Source of the DNA: Pseudomonas helleri
Lineage (GTDB): Bacteria > Pseudomonadota > Gammaproteobacteria > Pseudomonadales > Pseudomonadaceae
Length of the DNA stretch: 64,000 nucleotides
Assembly (NCBI RefSeq): GCF_009600315.1
Contig: NZ_WIWC01000005.1
Span: 119,997 to 183,996 of the forward strand
Direction of reading: 5' to 3'
Every line of letters starts with the position of its first letter. Within the stretch, counting starts at the first letter, position 1. A program made the position numbers and the translations under genes. Shown in pieces: positions 35,884-43,697 of this stretch. The notes under the pieces were generated by a model. It worked only from the letters and a program-made list of their open reading frames with translations, ran no database searches and was not told where the DNA came from.

Positions 35884-37392
35884 ATGTCAAATTTAGCGCA
35901 GGGCCTTTCATTCAGTATTGCAACGCCGCACTTCAAATCATCGACCATGGGCATGTCTGAATATTTATTATCTGCCAAAGCCTGTAACGCGGCATTAAGC
36001 GCTGCACTTTCACTGACCTTCAACCTCCCGCACTTATGTGGCCTGGGTGGCGATGCAATTATTATGCAGTCGCGCCAGGGTCAGATCGACATGCTTAACG
36101 GCACCGGAAAAACAGCTCGCAATCAACACCCGCAAAGTTATTTAACACGAGGATTAACTTCCACTCCACGCCGTGGCATTTACAGCACCATGATTTATGG
36201 CTGCCCCAGCGCATATGACCGTTACGTTAACGCTCACACCCTTGATATTAATCAGATTACCCACTCACTGATAAAACATGATTTAAGCCATGGTTTAGTC
36301 GCGACCGACAGTTTGTCCCGAACGGTTATAAATGCACTCAACGAAACCACACCCTATACCCGCCTCGCTCAATGGAGTCATTGTTTTACTCACACTCACG
36401 GCTTTGAGTTGTTGCATCGCCACACATTGAATGCATTAAACCGTGAAGGTTTCTCATCACTGTATACCGGCGTGTTAGCCGAGCAGGTACTCAACGCATT
36501 GGCATCCTGCGACCCTTCGCTCTATACCACTTCCGACTTTTCAGACTTTGAACCTAATCTGCCAGAAACTCGCACCACGGAGTTTATGCAAGCGACGATC
36601 ACCGCTCACGGCAGTAACAGTCCCTGGCGAGAATTGTTTTTACTGTTAAAGATTTATCAACTAAGTGCGCAAGACACTGAGGAGCTCACCCCGCGACAGA
36701 TGTGCACCGCGGCTGGGCTTATAGACACGCTACTGGCAACACAGCCACCGGCACCTGCGGATAACGATCACACCTTAAGCCAGCACGCGGCCGCCCTCTA
36801 TGAGCAACTTAAATGGGGTGATCGCGAACCGGTGGCGCAATCATCAAAGCCTTCTCACACTGTTTTTATGGCATGCGCCGAGGCCGACGGAACACTGACC
36901 GGCATTACCAACTCCATCTTTACGCCGCTGGGCGCTTTATTTGAAATTGAAGACACCGGCATTCTCCTGTCCAATCGCGCTTTTTCTTTTAATGGCCCGC
37001 ACTGGGGGGCTCACTTCAAAGGCTCGGTCGCCGCCAAACACACAACCAATTGCGTGCATGTCCGTTGCCGTGATCTTGAATTTATTATTGGCACTTCGGG
37101 CGGGCCTGTTCAGTCGCAAACCCTGGCCTTCATCATTAATAAAATCGTAGCGCAGCATTGTCCGATTCAAACCGCTGTCGCCAGTCCCCGTTATGCCAAT
37201 CTCGGCTGTCATCCTAAAACCGGAGTGCCGACTTATTTAAGTGAATCGGCACAGGCAGATCCTGTGTTCACCTGGACCCACGGGCTGTCCGATAAACTCG
37301 GAGTCGTCCAACTGGCCGGCATCAACACTTTCAATGGCCGGGTGTTTGCCGCTGCCGACCCGCGCAGCACTGGCGTAGCGCTGGCGCTATGA
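35884..37392 (+). CDS. Gamma-glutamyltransferase-family Ntn hydrolase, cytoplasmic type
   Basis: A 502-residue protein matching the GGT fold end to end but divergent. The large-subunit side has LPHLCGLGGDAIIMQS (residues 48-63) and NGTGKTARN. The small subunit would begin at Thr326 in SHTVFMACAEADG, the N-terminal nucleophile site; ITNSIFTPLGALF, DTGILLSNRAFSF and GTSGGPVQSQ follow as expected. GGTs self-cleave and hydrolyse or transfer gamma-glutamyl or related amide groups. There is no signal peptide, unlike periplasmic GGT, so it likely acts in the cytoplasm on a pathway intermediate. The DNA is AT-rich with frequent TTA codons, unlike flanking genes. GAGG lies 7 bases before the ATG. Confidence 0.8.
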   Translation: MSNLAQGLSFSIATPHFKSSTMGMSEYLLSAKACNAALSAALSLTFNLPHLCGLGGDAIIMQSRQGQIDMLNGTGKTARNQHPQSYLTRGLTSTPRRGIYSTMIYGCPSAYDRYVNAHTLDINQITHSLIKHDLSHGLVATDSLSRTVINALNETTPYTRLAQWSHCFTHTHGFELLHRHTLNALNREGFSSLYTGVLAEQVLNALASCDPSLYTTSDFSDFEPNLPETRTTEFMQATITAHGSNSPWRELFLLLKIYQLSAQDTEELTPRQMCTAAGLIDTLLATQPPAPADNDHTLSQHAAALYEQLKWGDREPVAQSSKPSHTVFMACAEADGTLTGITNSIFTPLGALFEIEDTGILLSNRAFSFNGPHWGAHFKGSVAAKHTTNCVHVRCRDLEFIIGTSGGPVQSQTLAFIINKIVAQHCPIQTAVASPRYANLGCHPKTGVPTYLSESAQADPVFTWTHGLSDKLGVVQLAGINTFNGRVFAAADPRSTGVALAL

Positions 37393-38792
37393 ACGCGCCC
37401 ACCCGTACTGCGAGCAGTGCACAGATCCTGACCGTGGCCGCTGCGTTCTTTCTTGAGGTGCTGGATGCCACCGTGATGATTGTGGCCATCGTGCCCATGG
37501 CCAACGCTATCAACGCCAGCATCAGTGAAGTCACGCTGTCATTGGCCACGTATGTGTTGGCGCTGGCCGTTTTCACACCGCTCAGTGGTTATGTGTTCAA
37601 TCAACGGGGGCTTGCCGGAAAGTTTCAATCGGGCGTGCTGATATTTTTCGTCGGCTCATGGGTCTGCGCCCTCAGCCCCGACCTGTACACCCTGTGTTTT
37701 GGCCGATTTATTCAAGGCTTTGGCAGTGCGTTAATTGTTCCGGCCGGACGCGCCTTGATACTGGCCAACACCCCCAAACCTCTATTGCCCAGAACCATGG
37801 CCTGGTTGATCGCCCCTGCGCTCACTGCCCCGATGGCGGCCCCTTATATCGCCACGCTGATGTTAAGCGCCGGTGGCTGGCGTCTGATCTTTGTGTTTGT
37901 CGCGCTGCTGGCCGTGGCGCTTTTTATAGCCTGCCGGCTTTTGCTGCGGTCACTGCCCAGCCCCGTCGCCAAACGCACACCACTGAACCGCCGGGCCTAT
38001 GCCCTATGGACCTTGTTTTGCGTGGCATTGTTTATGGTGTTTGTGTTCAGCTCGACTCATCAAGGCTACTACGCCGCTATGGCCGCAGGCTGGATGCTGA
38101 TCGGCGGCGCATTGTTGACCTTGACGCTGCGTAGTGCTCGCCACACAGCACTGTTCGATCTGCAACTGTTGAACAACCCGCTGTTTAAACTCAATCTGGT
38201 TTCCGGCAGTTTATTTCGCATCAGCATCTATGCCTTTCCAACCCTGTTAATCATTGGCCTGATGGAAAACGCCGATGCTCCGGCGGTGTTTACCGGGCAC
38301 TGTCTGTTTTTTATCTTCGCCGGAAACGTTCTCGCCAAACCGATTGCCGTAAAACTGCTAACCGGTTGTCGGCACCTTAAATTCTTTTTTATCTGCGCAT
38401 CACTCGCCACCACCCTGAGTCTTGGGCTGTTCTATAACACGCCTTTGATTCAGGAGCCGATCACACTTTGGGGGTTATGTTTTGTCCATGGCTGCGCGCG
38501 CTCCGTTCAATTTCTCGCCTACTCCACTACCAGCCTGTGGGGCATAGAACATACCCGTCTGCATAACGCCACGGTGTTGATGAGTTCAGTGATGCAACTT
38601 AATGCCCTGATCGGACAATCAGTGCCTGCGCTGCTGGCCGCTTTTTATAACCCCGCCCGCTGGTTACCGGGTGAATCTGACCTTGTTTTTTTCCACATGG
38701 GGTTGGCAACAGTGATCGTATTGTCAGGCATAACCGTGCTGACGGCGGCGTGTTTGCCCAGCGCTATTAGCCCCCCATCCCGCACTCAATAA
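37389..38792 (+). CDS. MFS transporter, DHA2-like, of the biosynthetic cluster
   Basis: A 467-residue transporter with 12-14 membrane helices. TM1 has the motif FFLEVLDATVMIVAIVPMAN, close to the L-D-x-T-x-V-x-V-A-L-P signature of 14-TM drug exporters. The A-like loop is LSGYVFNQRGLAGKF, and GRFIQGFGSALIVPAGRALI matches the DHA2 pattern. It starts on an ATGA overlap with the GGT-like gene. As the only transporter in the operon, it probably exports the product or gives self-resistance, which is inference. Confidence 0.85.
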   Translation: MNAPTRTASSAQILTVAAAFFLEVLDATVMIVAIVPMANAINASISEVTLSLATYVLALAVFTPLSGYVFNQRGLAGKFQSGVLIFFVGSWVCALSPDLYTLCFGRFIQGFGSALIVPAGRALILANTPKPLLPRTMAWLIAPALTAPMAAPYIATLMLSAGGWRLIFVFVALLAVALFIACRLLLRSLPSPVAKRTPLNRRAYALWTLFCVALFMVFVFSSTHQGYYAAMAAGWMLIGGALLTLTLRSARHTALFDLQLLNNPLFKLNLVSGSLFRISIYAFPTLLIIGLMENADAPAVFTGHCLFFIFAGNVLAKPIAVKLLTGCRHLKFFFICASLATTLSLGLFYNTPLIQEPITLWGLCFVHGCARSVQFLAYSTTSLWGIEHTRLHNATVLMSSVMQLNALIGQSVPALLAAFYNPARWLPGESDLVFFHMGLATVIVLSGITVLTAACLPSAISPPSRTQ

Positions 38793-38858
38793 CGCATCAC
38801 TTCTTCAATGTCTCATTATTTTTTCCTGCCCTCGGCAGGTATATGCAAGGAGCTGAAG

Positions 38859-39467
38859 ATGAATACCGTGACTTTAAAAACGTCTGTTGAAATCCCGATA
38901 GAAGGGATTCCCCTTCTGACCCAGTTTGTCTCCTTTAACGGAATGGATGAAGAGCATTTTGCCTTATTGATTGGCAACTACCGAACCCTGCCCGTCCTCA
39001 CTCGCATTCACTCCGAATGCCTGACGGGCGATGTATTTGGTTCCAGGCGCTGCGATTGCGGCGCGCAATTGAAAGAAGCCCTCCAGGAAATGGCACTGCG
39101 CGGCGGTGGCGTATTGATTTACCTGCGACAGGAAGGCCGCGGCATCGGTTTATATTCAAAGTTCGAGGCCTATCAACTTCAATCCCAGGGCATTGATACC
39201 TTCACCGCCAACCAGATGCTCGGGTACGCCGATGATTTAAGGGAGTTTGAGGTGGCCGCCGCCATGCTCAAAGCATTACACATTCAGACCATCGACCTGA
39301 TTACCAATAACCCGGCCAAAGTTTCCGCGCTGATAGCGTGCAACGTCACCATCCATAAAACCATTCCGTCAGGGGTGTTCCTGACCACCGAAAACGAACC
39401 TTACTTGCGAAGCAAAATAAACCTGAAACAACACACCATTAATTTAAATAACAAAAAGGAGTCCTGA
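38859..39467 (+). CDS. GTP cyclohydrolase II, cluster copy
   Basis: A 202-residue RibA-type enzyme that opens GTP to 2,5-diamino-6-ribosylamino-pyrimidinone phosphate. The zinc cysteines are Cys54, Cys65 and Cys67 in HSECLTGDVFGSRRCDCG, at the numbering of E. coli RibA. The catalytic region LIYLRQEGRGIGLY keeps Tyr88 and the nucleophilic Arg. Later TANQMLGYADDLREF and LITNNPAKVSAL are standard. AAGGAGC precedes ATG 38859; a start at 38808 lacks this. It is not fused to RibB. Because a housekeeping ribA normally lies with rib genes elsewhere, this is probably a pathway-specific copy, analogous to toxoflavin ToxB. Confidence 0.9.
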   Translation: MNTVTLKTSVEIPIEGIPLLTQFVSFNGMDEEHFALLIGNYRTLPVLTRIHSECLTGDVFGSRRCDCGAQLKEALQEMALRGGGVLIYLRQEGRGIGLYSKFEAYQLQSQGIDTFTANQMLGYADDLREFEVAAAMLKALHIQTIDLITNNPAKVSALIACNVTIHKTIPSGVFLTTENEPYLRSKINLKQHTINLNNKKES

Positions 39468-39469
39468 AC

Positions 39470-40357
39470 ATGTCCTCCTATATTTTGAACTTCTCACCCA
39501 CCGGCATGGTTCCCACCAAACAACTCAATGTCTATACGCCCATCAGCGTGAGTGAAATCATCGAGGATGTATTGATGGCCGCCGACATGGGCGCCTCGAT
39601 TGCCCACTTGCATGCTCGAGACGCCAAAACAGGCGAACCCACCTGCGACCTCACGACCTTCGCGGCCATTATTGAAGGCATTCGCCAGCATGACCGGCAG
39701 CTGATTTTATGCGTGTCCCTGAGCGGTCGAAATATTGCTGACCCCACGTTACGGGCCTTGCCCCTGACACTAGATGGCGAGGCGAAACCGGACATGGGAT
39801 CACTGACGCTTTCATCCATGAATTTCCCCGCCCAGCCCAGCATCAACGCCCCCAGCACCATTCAATACCTTGCCCGGCAAATGGCCCTCAAAGGCATCTC
39901 CCCCGAAGTGGAAATTTTCGATACCGGCATGTCGAACTACCTTCAAGTGTTGATCAACAAGCAGTTAATGCCGCCTACGGTGTACGCCAATATTTTGCTG
40001 GGCAATATTTTTGGTGCTCAACCCAGTTTTGCTCATATCGCCGCGCTGATCAGTGCATTACCCAAGGAGGTCGTCAGTTCGTTCGCGGGGCTGGGCAGCT
40101 ACCAACTGCGCAGCAATACACTGGCGCTGGCCGCTGGCCACGGCATTCGCATAGGGCTTGAAGACAATATCTGGCTCGATGGCGCGCGCACCACACTGGC
40201 GAGCAACCGCAGCCTGCTGCAACGCATTACGGCGATCGCCAGCCATCTGGAGCTGACCCCGGCAACCCCCGAGCAAGTGCGCAAGCAACTGGGTTTGAAC
40301 CCCGGCAACGGGCGTTATGGGCTGGCTGATCCGTTAACGGTTGAAGGAGACGCCTGA
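39470..40357 (+). CDS. Beta-keto acid cleavage enzyme (BKACE, DUF849)
   Basis: A 295-residue zinc TIM-barrel of the 3-keto-5-aminohexanoate cleavage family, which converts a beta-keto acid and acetyl-CoA to acetoacetate and a new acyl-CoA. Metal ligands His46 and His48 are in ASIAHLHARDAKTGEPT, and the Glu ligand is in RIGLEDNIWLDGA near residue 228. Other blocks are SLTLSSMNFP and EVEIFDTGMSNYL. The substrate side-chain pocket cannot be read from sequence. It follows the GTP cyclohydrolase II gene by 2 bases. It could shape a carbon side chain added to the pyrimidine, or serve a separate acyl supply. Confidence 0.88.
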   Translation: MSSYILNFSPTGMVPTKQLNVYTPISVSEIIEDVLMAADMGASIAHLHARDAKTGEPTCDLTTFAAIIEGIRQHDRQLILCVSLSGRNIADPTLRALPLTLDGEAKPDMGSLTLSSMNFPAQPSINAPSTIQYLARQMALKGISPEVEIFDTGMSNYLQVLINKQLMPPTVYANILLGNIFGAQPSFAHIAALISALPKEVVSSFAGLGSYQLRSNTLALAAGHGIRIGLEDNIWLDGARTTLASNRSLLQRITAIASHLELTPATPEQVRKQLGLNPGNGRYGLADPLTVEGDA

Positions 40358-41142
40358 TGGACAATATCTGGTTGACCCCACAAGGCTATCAACGCACCTC
40401 CAAACACTTGCAAAAACGCTGCCTGGAGTTGCTGCTATCCTTCGCCCCGGCCAAAGGAACGTTACTGGATGTGGGCTGCGGAACCGGCAATACCCTCCTA
40501 TTCACAGACCCCGACAACATCGAACACTACACCGGCATCGACATCTCCAGGGACATGGTGGCGTACGCCAGCCTCGCCCACGCTGCGCCCAATGTCAGGT
40601 TTATGGTCAGCGATTTTCTGGAGTGTTCACTGGAGCCTGCGCGATATGACGCGGCGATCTGCGCAGCCTGCCTGCATTGGTTTATCCCAAGAGAGCAAGC
40701 GGTGATCGACAAGTTGTCCGGGCTGATTAAACCGGGCGGCCTGCTGTTTTTGTCCTGTGCCTTTGAATTTGATTATGTGCCCGGTGAGCGGGCCATTCAT
40801 GAGCAGGTACTGACAGAAATCCGTCAACGCTACCCGAGCATTGGCGAGCCCGTGGTGTTCGATGACTTTCGCTTCAATCGCGACTCGATCATCAATGCCC
40901 TGCGGGACTTCACGATCATCCGTTCTCACCGCCTCGAAGAACAGGTTCAGTTCGAGAGTTTTGAAGACTTCAAGGATTGGCATCTGGGCAGCGGCTCAGT
41001 CGTGTACGGCCAATTTGAAGCCAGCATCCGCGACCTGGCCATCAATGATTACTACCAGCGCCTGTATGAGCACTACTGCGCAGGGCGCTACCACACGGCC
41101 TATTCAACGGTGCTGTTGCTGCTTGAAAAGAGGAGCGCCTGA
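40357..41142 (+). CDS. Class I SAM-dependent methyltransferase
   Basis: A 261-residue methyltransferase. The AdoMet-binding motif I is GTLLDVGCGTGNTLLF (residues 34-49), then the acidic motif YTGIDISRDMVAYA, motif GD-like VSDFLECSL and post-motif LIKPGGLLFLSCAF. The C-terminal 100 residues, with QFESFEDFKDWHLGSG, resemble BioC- or trans-aconitate-type small-molecule methyltransferases. Start and stop are TGATG junctions with the BKACE gene and the riboflavin-synthase-like gene. Target atom unknown. Confidence 0.85.
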   Translation: MDNIWLTPQGYQRTSKHLQKRCLELLLSFAPAKGTLLDVGCGTGNTLLFTDPDNIEHYTGIDISRDMVAYASLAHAAPNVRFMVSDFLECSLEPARYDAAICAACLHWFIPREQAVIDKLSGLIKPGGLLFLSCAFEFDYVPGERAIHEQVLTEIRQRYPSIGEPVVFDDFRFNRDSIINALRDFTIIRSHRLEEQVQFESFEDFKDWHLGSGSVVYGQFEASIRDLAINDYYQRLYEHYCAGRYHTAYSTVLLLLEKRSA

Positions 41143-41747
41143 TGTATACCGGCATTGTTCAAGGCACCGCACAGGTCACATCCATCGAGTTGGACGCCGG
41201 TCATACCCGGATTGTTTTGGCTCATCCGCTGTTCGACACCGTTGATATCGGCGCCAGCGTATCGGTCAATGGCACCTGCCTGACCGTAACGGCTTATGGA
41301 TCGGGAACGGCGTCGTTCGACATTTCACAACGAACAGCCGAAATCACCACCCTCAAGGACCTGCGCCTTGACGAGTGGGTGAATATCGAGCGCTCGCACC
41401 GAACGGGAGAGGAAAACGGCGGGCATGCGCTCTACGGGCATGTTGAAACGACGGCCAGGGTTGTTTTATGGCATGTGCGAGGTGATGCCGTGGAGGCAGA
41501 ATTTCAACTGGACCCCGGCACCTTGGCGTATGTGTTCAAAAAGGGCTTTATCGGGCTGCACGGTTGCAGTTTGACCATTGACCGTCTCGACGAAGCGCGG
41601 CGCACACTGACCGTGAACCTGATCCCGCAAACGTTGGCATTGACCACCCTTAAGGGCTTGCAGGTGGGGGATCGGGTCAATGTCGAAATTGACCAGACCA
41701 CACGCACGCTGGTGGACACCTTGCACCGAGTGCTGCGTAAAGTCTAA
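41142..41747 (+). CDS. Riboflavin synthase alpha-chain-like protein
   Basis: A 201-residue two-barrel protein homologous over its full length to RibE, which dismutates 6,7-dimethyl-8-ribityllumazine. The N-terminal barrel has MYTGIVQGTA, GASVSVNGTCLTVT and ENGGHALYGHVET. The C-terminal barrel has KKGFIGLHGCSLTI and LIPQTLALTTL, and the Asp in NVEIDQTTRTLVD is kept. Two changes are notable: Phe2 is Tyr, and the usual Asp-Gly-Ile/Val-Ser-Leu-Thr is His140-Gly-Cys-Ser-Leu-Thr. These may alter the substrate, or the protein may bind a lumazine without turning it over, as lumazine proteins do. Last gene of the cluster; starts at a TGATG junction. Confidence 0.85.
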   Translation: MYTGIVQGTAQVTSIELDAGHTRIVLAHPLFDTVDIGASVSVNGTCLTVTAYGSGTASFDISQRTAEITTLKDLRLDEWVNIERSHRTGEENGGHALYGHVETTARVVLWHVRGDAVEAEFQLDPGTLAYVFKKGFIGLHGCSLTIDRLDEARRTLTVNLIPQTLALTTLKGLQVGDRVNVEIDQTTRTLVDTLHRVLRKV

Positions 41748-41757
41748 ACGTTGCCCT

Positions 41758-41904
41758 CGTAGCAGTTGACGAGCAACGCGAGGCTACGGTCGGCGGCGCA
41801 GCCGTCGCAAGCCGAACTTATCGGTGGATCAGATATAACGAGGACTCCGGTTTGGCGACGGCTGCGCCGCCGAACGCAGCCTCGCAGAGCTCGTCAGCTG
41901 CTAC
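41758..41904. repeat. REP pair at the right border of the inserted cluster
   Basis: Inverted REP copies, CGTAGCAGTTGACGAGCAAC at the left and AGCTCGTCAGCTGCTAC at the right, with GGCGGCGCAGCCG and GGCTGCGCCGCC inner hairpins. It lies between the end of the plus-strand cluster and the end of the DUF2802 gene. Confidence 0.85.
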
Positions 41905-41914
41905 AAGATTTGCA

Positions 41915-42307
41915 CTAGCCCTTGTGCATCTTGCTCATCAACTCGGCTTCAGCCTGAGTCAACCCGCACGACTGGGTCAGTTCATCGACGCTGGCGCCCA
42001 TGCTCACCAGACGCGCGGCCTGATTGAACGACAGGCTGGTGGGATCACGTTGCTCCAGCTGCGCCAGCTTCTCGGGCAGCGGCGCCACCACCGCGCTCAG
42101 CTCCAGCAAATCTTCGCCCATCTGCACGCTGCCGTTCTGGTAGGTGTCCAGACGCCGCGCCAGCTCCTTGATGCGCCGGTCACGCTCGGCATCCGCCGTT
42201 GCCTGCTGCGTCGCCAGATCGCGCTGGCGACGCAGGTAAGCACGCAACTGCCAGAGGCTGATCACCCATGCGAGCGCCAGAACGATTACTGCTGCCTCAA
42301 GGATCAA
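41915..42307 (-). CDS. DUF2802 family protein of the motility locus
   Basis: A 130-residue protein with an N-terminal membrane helix (LEAAVIVLALAWVISLWQL in outline), a coiled-coil-like charged region (residues 22-60) and a C-terminal helical SVDELTQSCGLTQAEAELMSKMH motif. The family is found at the end of polar-flagellar chemotaxis operons in gammaproteobacteria, with no assigned biochemical role. It begins immediately after the cheW stop. Confidence 0.82.
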   Translation of the reverse strand: MILEAAVIVLALAWVISLWQLRAYLRRQRDLATQQATADAERDRRIKELARRLDTYQNGSVQMGEDLLELSAVVAPLPEKLAQLEQRDPTSLSFNQAARLVSMGASVDELTQSCGLTQAEAELMSKMHKG

Positions 42308-42790
42308 TCAGATGTTCTCCAGGTCCGACCATTCTTCTTCGGTCATCATTTTGTCCAGCTCAACCAGAATCAGCAGTTCGCCGTTCTTGTTGCACACACC
42401 CTGGATAAATTTGGCCGATTCATCATTGCCCACATTCGGCGCCGTTTCGATTTCAGACTGACGCAGGTAAACCACTTCGGCCACGCTGTCGACCAGAATG
42501 CCAACCACTTGCTTGTCGGCTTCGATGATCACGATGCGCGAGTTATCGGTGATTTCAGCGTTATGCAAACCAAACCGCTGACGGGTATCAATCACCGTGA
42601 CGACGTTGCCGCGCAGGTTGATGATGCCCAACACGTAAGAAGGCGCACCCGGTACAGGGGCGATTTCGGTGTAGCGCAGCACTTCCTGCACTTGCATCAC
42701 GTTGATGCCGTAGGTTTCGTTGTCCAGCTTGAAGGTGACCCATTGCAGGATCGGATCTTCACTACTGTGTTGTGCGGCTGACTTGTTCAT
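42308..42790 (-). CDS. cheW: Chemotaxis coupling protein CheW
   Basis: Bridges receptors and CheA. 160 residues with LQWVTFKLDNETYGINVMQVQEVLRYTEIAPVPGAPSYVLGIINLRGNVVTVID (cited in outline) as the SH3-like core; the conserved NLRG turn and VDSVAEVV are present. A charged C-terminal tail ends EEWSDLENI. It follows a second CheW-domain gene by 55 bases on the same strand. Confidence 0.95.
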   Translation of the reverse strand: MNKSAAQHSSEDPILQWVTFKLDNETYGINVMQVQEVLRYTEIAPVPGAPSYVLGIINLRGNVVTVIDTRQRFGLHNAEITDNSRIVIIEADKQVVGILVDSVAEVVYLRQSEIETAPNVGNDESAKFIQGVCNKNGELLILVELDKMMTEEEWSDLENI

Positions 42791-42845
42791 GCATCAAACC
42801 CTTGACTAAAAAAACCGCTGATGGTGTTCACGGGCACTGGCCCCA

Positions 42846-43613
42846 CTAGCCCTTGCCCTGGGTGATCAACTCGGCCAACTGTTCCACGTCCAGCAGCGCG
42901 CACATGTGTTCAATCACTGTGCCGGCCAGCCAGGGGCGTTGTCCGCGCTGAGAGCGCCATTTGATCTGATTGGGGTCCAGGCGCAACGAGCGGCTGACTT
43001 GGTGAACGGCCAACCCCCATTCGTAGCCCTGTACCGAAATAACGTATTGCAAGCCCTCGCGAAAATCATCGCGATAGCGGTCGGGCATCACCCAGCGCGC
43101 CGTGTCCAGCACCTTGAGGTTGCCGCTTTGAATGGGCAACAGACCCAAAAACCAGTCAGGCTGACCAAACAAGGGCGTCAATTCGCGCCCTTCGAGGGAA
43201 TATATGGAACCCAGGCAGACCAGCGGCACCGCCAAGGTCAGACCGGCAACATCAAACAGCAAGCACTCGAAGGGTTCGGTGGCCCACGCGGGGCGGCCGT
43301 CTTCGGATGTCGGCACAGGTGGCGCAACCACGCGCGGACGATGAGCCTCAATCAGCGGATTAACGAAGGCTTCAGCCGCCACGCCCACGGTGGCCAGCTC
43401 TACTGGCATTGCGGGCGCGCGGGCATCGCGCACTTCTTCTTCGAGCATGGCGGCACGGAACTCATCCAGCTCGGCGCTGTGCGACTCGGCAACAGGGACC
43501 TGAGGCTCATCTTCGATGGGCGGCAACGCCTCGGTGGCATCAAACAGCAAATCATCGAGATAAGACTGCAACGCCAATTGCGGACGGGTCGAAACGGCTA
43601 TCGGTTGTGTCAT
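42846..43613 (-). CDS. CheW-domain protein with N-terminal extension (ParP-like)
   Basis: A 255-residue protein. Residues 1-125 are an acidic, proline-rich linker beginning MTQPIAVSTRPQLALQSYL; residues 130-255 are a CheW-like domain (ECLLFDVAGLTLAVPLVCLG, WFLGLLPIQSGNLKVLD, RGQRPWLAGTVIEHMCALLD). It adjoins the parA gene, and proteins of this layout (ParP in Vibrio) link ParC/ParA-type ATPases to chemoreceptor arrays at the pole. The start at 43613 is preferred to 43625, though both share the same ribosome region. Confidence 0.8.
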   Translation of the reverse strand: MTQPIAVSTRPQLALQSYLDDLLFDATEALPPIEDEPQVPVAESHSAELDEFRAAMLEEEVRDARAPAMPVELATVGVAAEAFVNPLIEAHRPRVVAPPVPTSEDGRPAWATEPFECLLFDVAGLTLAVPLVCLGSIYSLEGRELTPLFGQPDWFLGLLPIQSGNLKVLDTARWVMPDRYRDDFREGLQYVISVQGYEWGLAVHQVSRSLRLDPNQIKWRSQRGQRPWLAGTVIEHMCALLDVEQLAELITQGKG

Positions 43614-43697
43614 AAGGTGACCCATTCAACGGCCTCATATCTGAGGCTTGTAGACGTTATCGGCTGCACGCAGCGGATACTTGAATACACCCTCACC

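Noticed and set aside
38800..38858. Possible FMN riboswitch before the GTP cyclohydrolase II gene
   Set aside because: The RFN consensus blocks are absent and the space is too short.
35884..41747. Toxoflavin or pyrazolotriazine (pseudoiodinine-like) cluster
   Set aside because: GTP cyclohydrolase II and a methyltransferase fit, but the RibD-like deaminase and the WD-repeat and TPR genes of toxoflavin clusters are absent, while BKACE, GGT and RibE-like genes are extra. Kept only as a distant analogy.
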